Below are positions 1-10,846 of a stretch of 64,000 nucleotides of DNA, one piece after another. The stretch spans positions 1,612,001-1,676,000 of the forward strand of contig JAESUZ010001712.1 in assembly GCA_017311185.1 (NCBI GenBank), given 5' to 3'. Within the stretch, counting starts at the first letter, position 1. The number at the start of each line of letters is the position of its first letter. The position numbers were made by a program, and so were the translations under genes. The DNA comes from Proteles cristata cristata. Its lineage: Eukaryota; Chordata; Mammalia; Carnivora; Hyaenidae. The notes beneath the pieces were generated by a model. That model was not told the DNA's origin, did not search any database, and saw nothing but the letters and a program-made list of their open reading frames with translations.

Positions 1-220
1 ATTGTTTATTTATTTTTTAATATTTATTTATTTTTGATACACAGAGAGATAGACCATGAGTGAGGGAAGAGCAGAGAGAGGGGGAGACACAGAATTAGAA
101 GCAGGCTCCAGGCTCTGAGCTGTCAGCACAGAGCCTGATATGGGACTCGAGCCCAGGAACCATGAGATCATGACCTGAGCCGAAGTCAGACACTTATCTT
201 GACTGAGCCACTCAGGCGCC
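1..220 (-). mobile_element. tRNA-Lys-derived carnivore SINE (felid type), cut by window edge
   Basis: The reverse strand carries the tRNA-like head (complement of GAGCCACTCAGGCGCC at 205-220) and the A-rich tail lies at the left edge. The 3' tail is probably cut by the window start. Confidence 0.9.
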
Positions 221-849
221 ATACCTCCCCCCCAATATTTTGGAGGTTAGGTAAATTCCAAATGAATGAACAGGTTTCTAATCAATCATTTAGAATTAGG
301 AACACAATTTCTTTCTCACACACAAATTTTATATCAGAGGAATGAGGTTCCCAGGCTAGCCAATGGTTCTATAACTCCTTGAATCTGATCTACAAAAATT
401 TCATTTTCCCCTTTCCCAGGCTGGGAATCTGCAGGTCTAATCGCTGGGTCTAGTCATCTTATGCTGTTAAGCGGTTTCCATTGCCATCACTGCTGATCCC
501 AAATGTCACTGTTGGAGTCACTATGCATTGCCTGATCAAACTTTTTAAAAAATTTTTAAACACCCTTACCAAATGAGGCAAGTTCTGACTGCCACGTATG
601 AATGGCATGTGGTTGGTGGCAAAGTTCTAAGACCAAGTTTTTAGAGCAGGCAAGCTTGTAGAGCCTCAAAGTTAGGCACCTTGTCATGGGAAAGGAGGCC
701 CTTCCCCTCCCCTAAGCAGCTAAGGAAGCTTTGGGCTCCACCAAGCTGCCCTCTTTCCCATCTCTCCATCCCAGCTCCATGGAGAAAGGATCCAGGTCAA
801 AATCCTCCTTTCATGTAGATGCTTTCTGTAGCATTTATGTGTTTGACAG
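221..849. other. Unclassified intergenic sequence
   Basis: No gene or recognised repeat is visible. The eighth (last) exon of the ferroportin-like pseudogene would be expected somewhere in or left of this stretch, but I could not find a convincing match. Confidence 0.5.
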
Positions 850-1255
850 CCAGGAAATAGCTATTTTCACTTCCCCAAATTTCCATGTCTTCACACTTCA
901 AAAGCCTTTGTACAACTATTTGTCTAGTCTAGAGCACTCTTTCTTCTCCATGTCACCTGCCCAGCTTTTTCTTCAGAGATCTGTTAATTGTGTCTCCCTC
1001 TAGGAAAGCTTCTCTAACTCCAAAGACCAGGTTTGGTGTCCATCCTATATGTTCTCAACCTTCTGCACCCGCCCCCCCCGCCCCAAACATAGCTCCTAGC
1101 ACTTCATATTGTTGACTGTGGTTGACTATTTACTCAATGGCTTCCCATCCAGACTATATGCTCTGTGGGGCTAAGACTTCAATGAAGCCCACTCTAGTAC
1201 AGTGTCTAGAACAGTTCTTTCCACATAACATGTTCTAGGTGAATGAATGGTAAAG
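850..1255 (+). repeat. L2-type ancient LINE fragment
   Basis: The stretch has the layout of an L2 3' end: clinic-like TTCTTCTCCATGTCACCTG wording, then TAGAACAGT and a terminal GTGAATGAATGG. The open frame at 731-1003 on the plus strand falls mostly in it and is not taken as a gene. Confidence 0.55.
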
Positions 1256-1431
1256 ATTTACACTGCACAGTGGTGAAACCATCAAATGCTTCTAAGATTA
1301 CTTAACATAATCACAGTCTGCAGAATCCCATGTCACACATGACCCTCACTCATCGATTCTTGCCAGGATCGCACCCGAGAGTAACAAGATGATGGAGATG
1401 TAAGACTCAGGATGCTCGGGATCCCACTCAC

Positions 1432-1980
1432 CTTCAAACAGAAATGTACTATTGATTCAATGGATGGAGGAGCAGTCCAGAAGGAGAGGCGGATTCATGT
1501 TTCTTTCAAAGAAATAAACTTGTACCTCATCCTCTTTTAGCAACTCAAGTTTTGAAGAAGAGTTTTGACTTAGTCAATGTGAGAAAACAGTCAGATCTAA
1601 AGGACTTCTAGTAGCAAAGACAGTGTCAGACAACCTACGTGGGCCAGCTGGATAGGATTTCTGTGCTGGTCAAGCCACAGTGCCCCTGACCCTGCTGAAG
1701 AGCATTGTGCTTGGCAGGCCAGATAAAGCTGAAAGGGCTGTGCAGATGCTAAGCAGGGAGCCTCTAATCCCTTGAGTGTAGGTGTAGTTGGTGGTGATGC
1801 AGTCACATCCCAGCACCGTCATGCAGAGGCAGGCCACACCCAAGCCAGCCAGGAAGACAGTCCGCCTGCAGTACGCTTCCCATCCCTCCCGGCACATGCA
1901 CACCTGCCTTCATGTGTTTTGGAGGCAGACAGAAAACCCTGTAGTTGTGGCCTGTTGTCCTTCAGGGGTAGACTTGTGGT
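1432..1980 (-). pseudogene. Ferroportin-like exon 7 remnant
   Basis: The clear core at about 1670-1895 reads CREGWEAYCRRTVFLAGLG, then VACLCMTVLGCDCITTNYTYTQG. Ferroportin reads FRDGWVSYYNQPVFLAGMG, then [23 protein letters not shown] (TM7). The cysteine of the DCITT motif, Cys326 in human and essential for hepcidin binding, is kept (codon 1799-1801), as is the preceding Asp. A TGA (1670-1672) follows GTVA. The match then moves between frames: LAHVGCLTLSLLL against LAQLSCLILCVIS, and RSPLDLTV against GSPLDLSV. The exon seems to end at TTTGAAG/GTGAGT (1432/1431), matching the LLFAG boundary. The upstream edge within the variable cytosolic loop is uncertain. Confidence 0.85.
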
Positions 1981-3967
1981 CCCTCAGTGTTCCCAAAGTT
2001 TTGGGCTTGTTGATGAATCCATCAGTGGTTTCCCAAGAGTCTTTTTTACCCAAAATAAAATCCAATAAGCTTTACATCAGTGCCCTGCCCAGATGCTCTC
2101 AGCCCATCCCCAACCACATCTGCTTCTTGTTGGGCAATTCCTATGGGCAATAACAGCTTCCTATCCCAAGCAATCATGTCTTTCTAACGAGTGTCTCTCT
2201 CTCCAGCCCCAGGAACACAAGGGAAGGCTGCAGGTGCTCAGACATCGTACCTCTAGGAACAACCCTCAACTAATAAATGACAGTACCTGGAGAAACACCC
2301 CAGTTTCCTTGGCCCTTGGTGGGACAATCCTGAGGTAAATCCTACACAGTGTGTCCCGGGACCTGAGCAAGACTAAACCCCAGTCCTGTCCATCAACACC
2401 TTCTTTATTGACTCTCTTCCCTTCCCTGTCTCATTTCCCGTCCCCCCTCCATGCTTCCTAGGATCACACTCCAAAGAGATTACTTTCCACCCCAAATTCC
2501 TCCTCTCAATAACTGCTTTTCAGGGAACTCAAATCAGACACACAGGAAGTGTGAAATGAAGACAAGAAGATGGTCACTGACAGGAAGGAGAGAAATTACA
2601 GCAGAGCATGAAAGACAAATTTTCACATGCTTAAAACATGATAATAAACTCTTAAAAACAGGGATGGATATTTACTTTCATTATTTTCCCAAAGAAACAG
2701 ATCCTTATAAAAAGAAAATGATAATTGCTTTCAGTCTTCTAGGATGGAACAGGCAATGACTATAAGCAGATTGAAAAGAAATAACCCTTTTTGAGAGGTG
2801 TTTAGTACAAATTAAGACAAGGTCTGAAAGAAAGAAAGAATGAAACACAACAGAAGTCAAATCGAGCTGTGTAGGAAGGAGAGAGGGTCAGGACAATCCA
2901 TTCTAGCCCAAGAACTATGGGGAAGGGAAGCTCTTGTTTATAGAAAAGGATTTGTTGCCAGAGCAGCTTTGAAGAAAAAAAAAAAAAGCCAATAACAATA
3001 ATAACAACGATGAAAAACAGCTCTCAACTTGTTTTACTATGCTAGGGAGCATAATGGGGTTTTGCATGGGTGACCTTTCTGTCACAACATTCCCATAATC
3101 AGTTCTGGTATTGTTATCCTTCCGATACAGATAGTAAGACATGAAGTCTGAGCAGAAGGACCCTGGATGGTTACACAGCCAAAGTGACAGATGGAAAGAT
3201 ACAGTACTGCTTATCTATTTGGGTCTATCTATCTACCCCTATAAACACATGTATTTTATTGAGACAATGAGATCCAGTGAGCTTCAACTGCAAAACAACT
3301 TGAGAGAAAAGGTAATTATAAGAAGTCCAGGAAAAGAAACTGATGTCAGAAGTAAGGTCTGAGCTGTGTTATGACAAACAAATGGGTAACATTGTCAGCA
3401 GGCAGGGATAGCTCTTATCTTGAGGTCGTATTTATTGGCAGGTCCCCTTCCTCCCATCCTCACTCTAATATTAGGGAATCTCTGATTGAAAAAAAACACT
3501 GCTGATAGCAGAGATTGTCAATTAATTATACTCTTTTGACCAAGGAGCAGCCCATACTCTGGGATGGTTGTCTTTCAAACTTAGCATCTTTAAGAGGGAT
3601 TATAAGTGAGAAAGGGAGAAGTAATTTGCCTCCAGGACCATGAATTAGGTTGTGCAGGTTGAATACTACATATTCCCTGGGAGTGCTACTCACATTGGAG
3701 TCTTTCTAAATAAAGCTCCTGGAATTGGGCCATGTACAACCTGTGTAACTGCACCTGACAGCCCCACCTGCCACCATCAATGAAGTCAGCCATATGAACT
3801 ATATAATCAATGACACATTTGGAACCTTCTCATTTTTTCACTGTTTCTAGACACATTTGCAGACAGACTGTGGAGATTATAATCAGACACAAGCTCTGGA
3901 AAGAAGAAATGAAACACTGACATAAAGAAGAAAAAAAGAACGAGAACTATCTCTGAGTTTACATTAC
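1981..3967 (-). other. Intron between pseudo-exons 7 and 6
   Basis: Mostly unique A+T-rich sequence with no recognised exon. Overlapping open frames at 1788-2759 on the plus strand show no family features and are treated as chance. Confidence 0.5.
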
Positions 3968-4222
3968 CTTGAATATTCACAGCCTCCTGTTGCCTTTTTT
4001 GGAAGCGCGCCTCTGCTTGTTGCTGGGGTTTTACAGTCAGTTGGGGAACTAGTTGATAAATCCTGGACAGAAATAGAAACTCCACAAGAAGTGAAACCAA
4101 GTTCCATCCAAGAATGAAACCTCAACTGATCACATGAGATACCCATGTCATCACCTGGCCCACGGACAGGAGAGCAAATATATTGATGATCTGGTCCAGC
4201 CACTAGATCACGGCATTCATCC
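3968..4222 (-). pseudogene. Ferroportin-like exon 6 remnant with two stops
   Basis: Acceptor CCTTACTTACAG leads into MNAVI-stop-WLDQIINIF, then ALLSVGQVMTW. Ferroportin reads MNATIRRIDQLTNILAPM, then AVGQIMTF. Further on, VIS-stop-GFILGWNLVSLLVE matches VIGCGFISGWNLVSMCVE, and FLFLSRIYQLVPQLTVK matches YVLLWKVYQKTPALAVK, covering TM5-TM6 and the start of the large cytosolic loop. The stops are TAG (4203-4205, an Arg position) and TGA (4122-4124, a Cys position, TGC to TGA). No frameshift is needed across the 255 bp. The loop end is Gln-rich (QQQAEARFQKRQQE). The donor CAAG/GTAATG is good. Confidence 0.9.
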
Positions 4223-4374
4223 CTGTAAGTAAGGGGAAAGAAACATTGCAACTCAGTGGCTGAGTCCTTCCTCCTGGTAAATTTAACACTGTGCATTTGC
4301 TAGATATGCTAGCTTTGCCCTGGGTGAACTGTGGTGAAGACAGAAAAGATCCCTTTCAGTCTAACTATGGATTC

Positions 4375-4418
4375 ATCATAGGATTTTCTTTCTTTTTTTT
4401 TTTTATCATAGGATTTTC
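4375..4418 (-). repeat. Tail-only retroinsertion scar
   Basis: A perfect 14-bp direct repeat, ATCATAGGATTTTC (4375-4388 and 4405-4418), flanks only a T-rich run (4389-4404). It looks like a target-site duplication around a bare poly(A) tail inserted on the minus strand. Confidence 0.6.
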
Positions 4419-4639
4419 AACCTGAAAAAAAAAAAAACCTTCAATATCAGCTCTATTGAATTTGAACAACTAACAAAAGAATAAACTGAGGACAAGGTTA
4501 TTTGGAGCTAATTATTCCAACTGCTGTCTCCTGTCTCCTCTTTTCTATCACATCCCGCTATCTTAACAACAATAATATTAACTAGTCATAATGTTATTAT
4601 GACTCATATGATAATAGGGGAGGGGGGGAGGAGGAAGAC

Positions 4640-4880
4640 GGACAGAATTAGCAGAGCTTCCCAGTGCCAGGTGTCTCGTTCTAAGCCTTCTCCACACATC
4701 CCCACACTTAACCCCCACAACAACCCTAAAAGGTCAGCAGTAGCTACCATCTACAAATTAGGAAGTAGAGGCACAAAGACGTGAGCTTATCTGCCCGGGG
4801 TCACAGAGAAAGTGGGGAGCTGAGAGTCAAACCCAGGCAGTCTGACTCCAAAGCTTACTCTCTTAACTATTCCACCACCA
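4640..4880 (-). repeat. MIR ancient SINE
   Basis: Antisense MIR wording: CCCACAACAACCCTAAAAGG, then GGGGTCACAGAGAAAGTGG and AACCCAGGCAGTCTGACTCC. It lies in an intron of the pseudogene. Confidence 0.75.
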
Positions 4881-4977
4881 CTGAAGAACATATTCAGAAG
4901 ATCATTTTAAAAATCATAATGAACCTCATACTGGAATCTGTGTTTTATTTTAGATTCTTTAAAATTAATTAACAGAG

Positions 4978-5215
4978 GGGTGACTGGGTGGCTCAGTCAG
5001 CTAAGGTTCTGACTTTGGCTCAGGTCATGATCTCACTGTTCGTGGGTTCGAGCCCCGTGTCGGGCTCTGTGCTGATAGCTAGCTCAGAGCCTGGAGCCTG
5101 TTTCATATTCTGTGTCTCCCTCTCTCTCTGACCCTCCCCTGCTCATGCTGCCTCTCTCTCTCTCAGAAATAAATAAAAGATTAAAAAAATTAAAATAAAA
5201 TTTAAAAAAATAATA
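4978..5215 (+). mobile_element. tRNA-Lys-derived carnivore SINE
   Basis: SINE head GGGTGACTGGGTGGCTCAGT and tail ending in AAATAAA/T-A runs. It is flanked by near-identical target duplications around AAATTAATTAACAGAG. Confidence 0.93.
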
Positions 5216-5924
5216 AAATAAATTAACAGAGTCTAGGAAGGTTTTCTTTTCCCCAGAGACAGAGGGCACATTCAACACCATGTCACCTAGCTTTTACCCA
5301 CATAGCTATTTTATTCTGGGTCGTATTATTGAAGCCGCAGCACATCCAAATAAGTGTAGGTTCAAAGAAGACATGATTATAAGGGGCTTCTACTCTTTGT
5401 AAGGAGCATATTTTAATAGACTTCTCCATGATAGCTTCCTTTATCTTGGTAACCAACTCCAAACATTTTTTAGCAGAGAGTACCAATTGCACAAATAGAG
5501 GGTTGGACAAGATCTGCAGCTTTAAGTTTGGCAATTTGAATATATCACAATGTGAACGATCCAAGTTTTATAAATGGAAGAAAAAACAAAGATGATGCCA
5601 GATTCTTCCATTTAGCTCCATTGTTGAAAAAAACTCTACCTCTCACTATCAGTGATAAGTGATAATCAACAGCCACATTTGGGGATGAATTTTTCTGGGG
5701 GCAGGAGTAGAATCTTATCATTGGCCAGAATTAAGAAATTTTTTAATTCACTTATTTTCCATGTCTAAAATTGCCATGAAACTTCTGCTATGTATTTTGA
5801 GGGGCTTCTCTTCTTCCTGAAAGTACATTTTATGTATCTTTTTGATAATAATGTCATCCATTTCTTCCTGTGTGCAGATATATCGTGAAGTGCTTTACAA
5901 ATCTTGTATCTCACAGAATTCTTC

Positions 5925-6085
5925 TCCAAACTGAGCAGGCAGGGGATGTGGCTATTAGGTCTACTTCTCCCATTCTGCAGATGAGGAAAGTATAGTCTGG
6001 AGAAACTAAATTACAGCTGGTAAGAGCCATAGTTGGTTTTAACCAGACTCAAATCTAGGTCTATTTGACTCTAGGTACATTTCTC
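5925..6085 (-). repeat. MIR ancient SINE
   Basis: Antisense MIR core: CATTCTGCAGATGAGGAAAG, then ACAGCTGGTAAGAGCC. It lies between pseudo-exons 6 and 5. Confidence 0.6.
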
Positions 6086-6202
6086 TTAAAGGCTACTTAC
6101 TGTCCCTCTCAGAGCCCTGATTGATTCATCAATTCCATTCACTAAGCCAGTTCTACCTCTCAACTGATTAGAGGACCCTGGTGCCCAGGGTGACCCAGCT
6201 AC

Positions 6203-6325
6203 CAGCCAGCTGACCTCTCTTGTCACCTGTGAGGCTCACAATCCAGGCCCTCTGAATAGTAATGGCTGGTGCTGTACTGGTCAGGTTCACCAAGGCCACC
6301 AGGGATACCACTGCTATGTGGCCCC
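6203..6325 (-). pseudogene. Ferroportin-like exon 5 remnant
   Basis: A strong acceptor, ACCACCCTCTGTAG, leads into HIAVVSLVALVNLTSTAP and then AITIQRAWIV...LTGDKRGQLA. Ferroportin reads YILIITIANIANLASTAT, then [30 protein letters not shown] and the NL-STA run are the family signature of TM4 and the loop after it. Only 5 bases precede the His codon instead of 9, a 4-base frameshifting loss. The donor is CTG/GTAGCT. The 123-bp length is the expected 127 minus 4. Confidence 0.9.
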
Positions 6326-6734
6326 CTACAGAGGGTGGTAAAGGGAGTTTGGAATCATCCCACAGTAATTTATCTGACAGCTCAAGGAACATCTACAGTG
6401 AGCACAAAGATCTTTGAGAGAAGGAAGGTCAATGTAGGTTTGAAGTCAAATGTTCCTATGTCGATTCTACACATTTTCTTCTTCCCACACCATTAGCACC
6501 AGATCTCATGCTAATTTGTACCCTGCAGACACAGACTCTGCTGTTCTATTGCCTTCATGTCTGTGGGGTTTAGGCTCTGATTCACAAATTAGGGGTGAGG
6601 AGAACACTGACTAAAGATTAACCAGATCCAAAACCAGTGAGCAGGGCCATACGGAGATGACTCACTGAAGGGCATTCAGGGCTCATCTCAGACACTCACT
6701 CTTACTGCACAGGAGGGAGATGAGAGACATGCAC

Positions 6735-6850
6735 AGTAAACTGGCCAGGCAAGACTTGCTCCATCTCCCTTCTGTAGGAGAATACGAGCAACAGAACAAC
6801 ACAGCAGGACATGATAGAGTCATTCTGAGTGGAGAGAAAGGCATGAGCAA
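6735..6850 (-). pseudogene. Ferroportin-like exon 4 remnant
   Basis: This exon is fully open. It starts after CCAAG and reads VAHAFLSTQNDSIMSCC then VVLLLVFSYRREME, aligned with ferroportin VAQTSLVVQNVSVILCG then IILMMVFLHKHELL. This is TM3 and the following cytosolic turn. Its length is exactly the 116 bp expected for ferroportin exon 4, with phase 1 in and phase 0 out. The donor reads ACT/GTGCAT, keeping GT but far from consensus. About 12 of 39 residues agree with human ferroportin from memory. Confidence 0.82.
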
Positions 6851-7794
6851 CTTGGTTTTAAGAGACAGGTCAAGGCTACATCATCACTTAATGTAGAAGA
6901 ACAACATTTGGACAAATCCCTGAGCCAACGAAGATTATTGTGTTCATCAGTAATCAAGGACTTGAGAAGGAGTCAAAGAGCAGGCTCATATGCTCACTAA
7001 AAGCAAAGCCTTTGCAACCAAAGGAAAACAAAACAAAACAAAAACTGAGCTTTACAAGTAAATAGAAAATACTTTGAGAGAAGAATTATATGAAAGGCAA
7101 GATACTAGATACATCAAGGAACTTAAGAAAATAAGAACATAAAGTTTTTCTATTGATACATCACACCCTTCTAGATTTAATTTGTGACTGAAGTTATCAA
7201 TATGTGCCAAAGGACCAACTTTAAGTAAGTTAACTTTTTGAGTGGCATGGCTTCAGAGAATGTCTTTCCAAGCCTCGTAGCCAGAATGAAAACAGTCATG
7301 CTAACTAGTAATCAAAAAAATGGGAAAAACTTTTAAAATCCTGCATTCTTAGTAAGGAGGGTTAAAGATACTAGGGCCAGAAGCTAAAAGTATACCTACA
7401 TTTGAATGACTGAGTCTCTAGATATTAATTCCTAATTTAGACAGATTACTTGGTATGAAAGGTATCTTTTACACATAGACACTGTCTTTAATAAAAAAAA
7501 AAATAACACAAGTATATTATACATAGGTAATATGAGAGTGTGGAGAAGAAAGCTTGTTTTCAGGAGTTTAATATTAAAAATCTGTGATGGCAAGAATCTA
7601 AGAACTACAATAAAATACTTTAAACATAATATCAGGGAATGATACACACCTTTATAACTCTTCTTCTGGTTTTTAAAAGTTATGCTCTCTTTCTCTTAAG
7701 TTTATATCTGTATTTTATGTCACTAAATAAACCAAAAAAGGCTAGTGAGATCATAACTTTCCTAATAACTATACATCATAGTTTAGAGTATTAC
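6851..7794 (-). other. Intron between pseudo-exons 4 and 3
   Basis: Unique A+T-rich sequence. I see no exon or recent repeat in it. Confidence 0.5.
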
Positions 7795-7942
7795 CTTTGT
7801 TTCTTGGTTTCCTGTTGATCTAATCACCAATTGAGATACCAAATATTAATATGGAGCCAGCCGCCACTAAGCCAAATATTACTGTTCGAAGATTATGCCG
7901 ATATAATCCTATCAGGAACACAGAAATGCCACATTTGGTCTC
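7795..7942 (-). pseudogene. Ferroportin-like exon 3 remnant
   Basis: Acceptor CCTTGCAAG precedes GGAGACCAAATGTGG, read GDQMWHF, matching ferroportin GDRMWHF, which holds the iron-binding Asp39 and follows TM1. About 8 bases are then missing, shifting the frame. After this, VFLIGLYRHN...FGLVAAGSILIFGISIGD matches the TM2 segment VFLVELY...YGLVVAGSVLVLGAIIGD. The next codon is TAG (7820-7822) where ferroportin has Trp. The reading resumes as INRKPRNK and ends at donor AAAG/GTAATA in phase 1, as in ferroportin. One codon is also missing after LYRHN. The 148-bp length equals the expected 159 minus these losses. Confidence 0.88.
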
Positions 7943-9025
7943 CTTGCAAGGCAATGAAGCAAATTGTGTCTTAATTATTGAACCTAAAAGATGAAGCAAA
8001 CTTAAAATCCAGAAAGACGCATTTCTCCTAAAGGACATGTAACATGCAGGATATAAAATCAGAATGTCAAAATTATACCTTTATGTAATACAGCTACAAT
8101 ATTTTTAAAATGCAATGTAGTTATACCTTAAAAAGCTGGACAGAATATATTTTAAAACCTTAAAAAGAGCCAAGAACCCCATGAGAAAGTATCATATAAA
8201 CCCTTCTGAGAAGATGAGAGTCCCAAGAAGGAAGCCCAGGTTACCCTGAGATATCTGCTGATTCAAAAGAATTAGCTATAAAAACACAAGTGCAGTTTGG
8301 ACAGTGTCAGAAAGCCAGATTATAGGAGCCTGTGAGACAAAGACAAAATAGTTCCCACTTTAAGCTGAGATCCCATATAATTCTGAAGGTAAGAAAAGGG
8401 TAAACTACAAGAAAACCAGCTCTTTCCTGGACTTGTAGTCCATCCTTTCCTTATCTGGATGGTCCAGAAAATCTTAAGCCTTGAACTTGGGTTAAACTGG
8501 CTCAAATGTCTAGGGCCCACCATGTATCTGGTAAAAGCCAATTAAAATACTCTCTAAAGAAAGATACTATTATCTTAGGTTTCAAAATATTCCTACAATA
8601 ATTTTTAAATGCAATGCTCAGTGCATGTATAACCAGTCATACAAGGAAGTAAAGCACCATGAGAAAGATCTACATAAATAACAGACAATAGAAACATACA
8701 TATTGAGACTTCAGACATTTAACTTAACAGACATAGGCTGTAAAAAATAATGATTATTATATTTAAAGAAATAAATGCCAGGTCTAAAAATCTGAACAGG
8801 GAATTGGAAACTATTAAAAGTGACACAGCCAGTTTGAAAAAAAACTATATAGAAATTCTAGGACCAGAAAAATATAACAATAGAAATTAAAATTATAAAT
8901 GCAATTGATATGTTCTATAGCACATTAAAACTAAAGGAAAATCAGTTGACTGTAGATATCTGTGAAGAAAAATCCACAATACAAAACAGAAAGACACACT
9001 GAGGGGAAAAGTGGTAAGAACAGAG

Positions 9026-9167
9026 GACACCTGGATGGCTTGGTTAGTTGAGGGATCCAACTCTTGATTTCGGCTCAGGTCACAATCTCACAATAGTGGG
9101 ATCAAGCCCAATGTCAGGCTCTGCACTGACAGCATGGGCTCTGTACGGACAGCATGGAACCTACTTA

Positions 9168-9211
<44 letters not shown>

Positions 9212-9284
9212 CACCCCTCGCTTGCATGCACATGTACATGCATGCATGTGCTCTATCTCAAAATAAATAAATAAACATTTTTTA
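9026..9284 (+). mobile_element. tRNA-Lys-derived carnivore SINE with long CT run
   Basis: Diverged SINE head GACACCTGGATGGCTTGGTT, a (CT)n microsatellite at about 9172-9209, and an AAATAAATAAA tail. GGTAAGAACAGA flanks both sides. Confidence 0.9.
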
Positions 9285-9437
9285 ATGGTAAGAACAGAAG
9301 ATGAAAAAGGAGAGAAAACCATAAGGAGCCAGACAAATAGAAAACATGAAGTATCATGGTTTGTTTAGCCTAAATATGTAATTAGTTATCATTAAATATA
9401 AATGAATTAAATGCTCTAGTAAAAGGATAAAGATTAA

Positions 9438-9660
9438 AGGGGCACATGGGTGGCTCAGTAGGTTAAGTGTCCAACTTCAGCTCAGATCATGGTATCACAG
9501 TTTGTGAGTTCGAGCCCCCTGCCAGGTTCTATGCTGACAGCTCAGAGCCTGGAGCCTGCTTTGGATTCTGTGCCTCCCTTTCTCTCTGACCCTCCCCTGC
9601 TCACGTGCTGTCTCTCTCAAAAAATAAAAAAATAAAAAATAAACATTAAAAAAAATTTTT
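9438..9660 (+). mobile_element. tRNA-Lys-derived carnivore SINE
   Basis: Head GGGGCACATGGGTGGCTCAGT, CT-rich middle and A-rich tail, inserted in the old L1. Confidence 0.92.
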
Positions 9661-10846
9661 TTAAAGGATGGATAAGGATATACTATGCCAACACTAACCA
9701 AACAGAATTCCTGTCACTAAATTAGTATCAGACAAAGTAGAGTTTAAAGAAAAACAAAAGAGCATTACTTAAAAGAGGATACTTCATAAGAACAAAGGGT
9801 CAGTCCATTAGGAAGATATAAAACTTCAGTTTTGTATGTACTTAATAAAAAGGACTCAAATTATATGACTCAAAAATGTGTAGAATTAAAAGAAGAAAAA
9901 GACAACCATTGTGGGAGATTTATTTTACAACCTCTTTCTTGATAACTGACAGAACAAGAAATACCTATCTATGGATCAATCGATAGATAGTGTGTGTATA
10001 TGTGTATTCTACCTAAAGATCACGTAAAGACACTATACCCATCAGTATCAGAATACACATACATTTTAAGCACATGAAACGTTTGTAGGAATTGGCTAGG
10101 TAATGGATCGATCGTAAATCTGACATTCAAAGTATTGAACTGTACAGAGGATATTTTCTGACCTCAAGGTAATTAAGCTAAAGAGTTTCTCTTATGTTTG
10201 TAAATTTTAAAATATGTTTATAAATAATCTATTGATCAAGCCAGCAATCACCAAAGACATTATGAAATATTTTTAAACAAAGCGTACAACTTTGTTAAAT
10301 GCAGCTGAAATACTGCTTAAAGAGAAATTTATAGTCTTAAATACAAATATTAGAAAAGAAAGGCTGAATTTAATGAGCTAAGTTATCTATATTAAGAAGC
10401 TAGGAAAGGAATAGCAAATTAAACCCAAAGAAAATAGAAGAAAAGTAATACTAATGGTAAGAGCAGTAATTAAGGAACTAGAAAAATGAAAATGCAATAA
10501 AAAAGCTTCATAAAGCCGAAATCTGGCTGTTTGGAGAAATAACTTGTGGTTTATTATACAGTGAAATACCATCCAGCAATGAAAGTCACCAACCCAAGGC
10601 AAACTGGAACAACGTGGATATTATAAAAATAATGCCGAACAAAAGAAGACACAATAGAGCATATATGGTTGGATTGCATTTTCTAGAACACTCAAATTCA
10701 ATTCGAGCTAAACTCAACCATATCATTTAGGGACGACTCCACCAGTGGTAAAACTACACAGAAAAGAAAGGGAAAGTGAGGCTCGTGGCTCCTTCTCATT
10801 GGTGAGGAGAGAGTGTGATTGAGAAGGGCTCCGTGAGGGACTTCTT

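Larger units (their letters stand above)
1432..7942 (-). pseudogene. SLC40A1-like (ferroportin paralogue) unprocessed pseudogene, exons 3-7
   Basis: Ferroportin is the iron exporter of the plasma membrane. Five exon remnants lie in order on the minus strand: 7795-7942, 6735-6850, 6203-6325, 3968-4222 and about 1432-1980. Each matches the corresponding human ferroportin exon as I remember it. Exon 4 has the expected 116 bp, and exons 3 and 5 have the expected length minus small deletions. Nearly all acceptors keep AG and donors keep GT, so this is a duplicated gene with introns, not a retrocopy. It is broken: TAG at 7820-7822, TAG at 4203-4205, TGA at 4122-4124, TGA at 1670-1672, frameshifting losses in exons 3 and 5, and frame changes in exon 7. 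Exons 1, 2 and 8 were not found. By eye, exon 4 shares about a third and exon 5 about half of its residues with ferroportin, so the split is old. Introns have since gained a SINE, MIRs and an old tail-only insertion. Family assignment is strong; its history is inference. Confidence 0.9.

Noticed and set aside
240..720. Exon 8 of the ferroportin relic
   Set aside because: A weak similarity around 470-520 on the minus strand did not hold when the frame was followed. No clear match to the last exon was found in 1-1431.
3807..4296. Two overlapping minus-strand frames of 97 and 110 codons as separate genes
   Set aside because: Only the frame that matches ferroportin exon 6 matters, and it contains two stops. 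The 110-codon frame is an out-of-frame shadow of the same exon.
7820..8038. 72-codon minus-strand open frame beginning with Met at 8038, as a small membrane protein gene
   Set aside because: Only the part left of 7942 matches ferroportin exon 3. The start lies in the intron and the end is the nonsense codon of the relic.
7943..8640. Exons 1-2 of the ferroportin relic
   Set aside because: I looked on the minus strand for the TM1 wording (YLGHSLSTW-like) and found nothing convincing.
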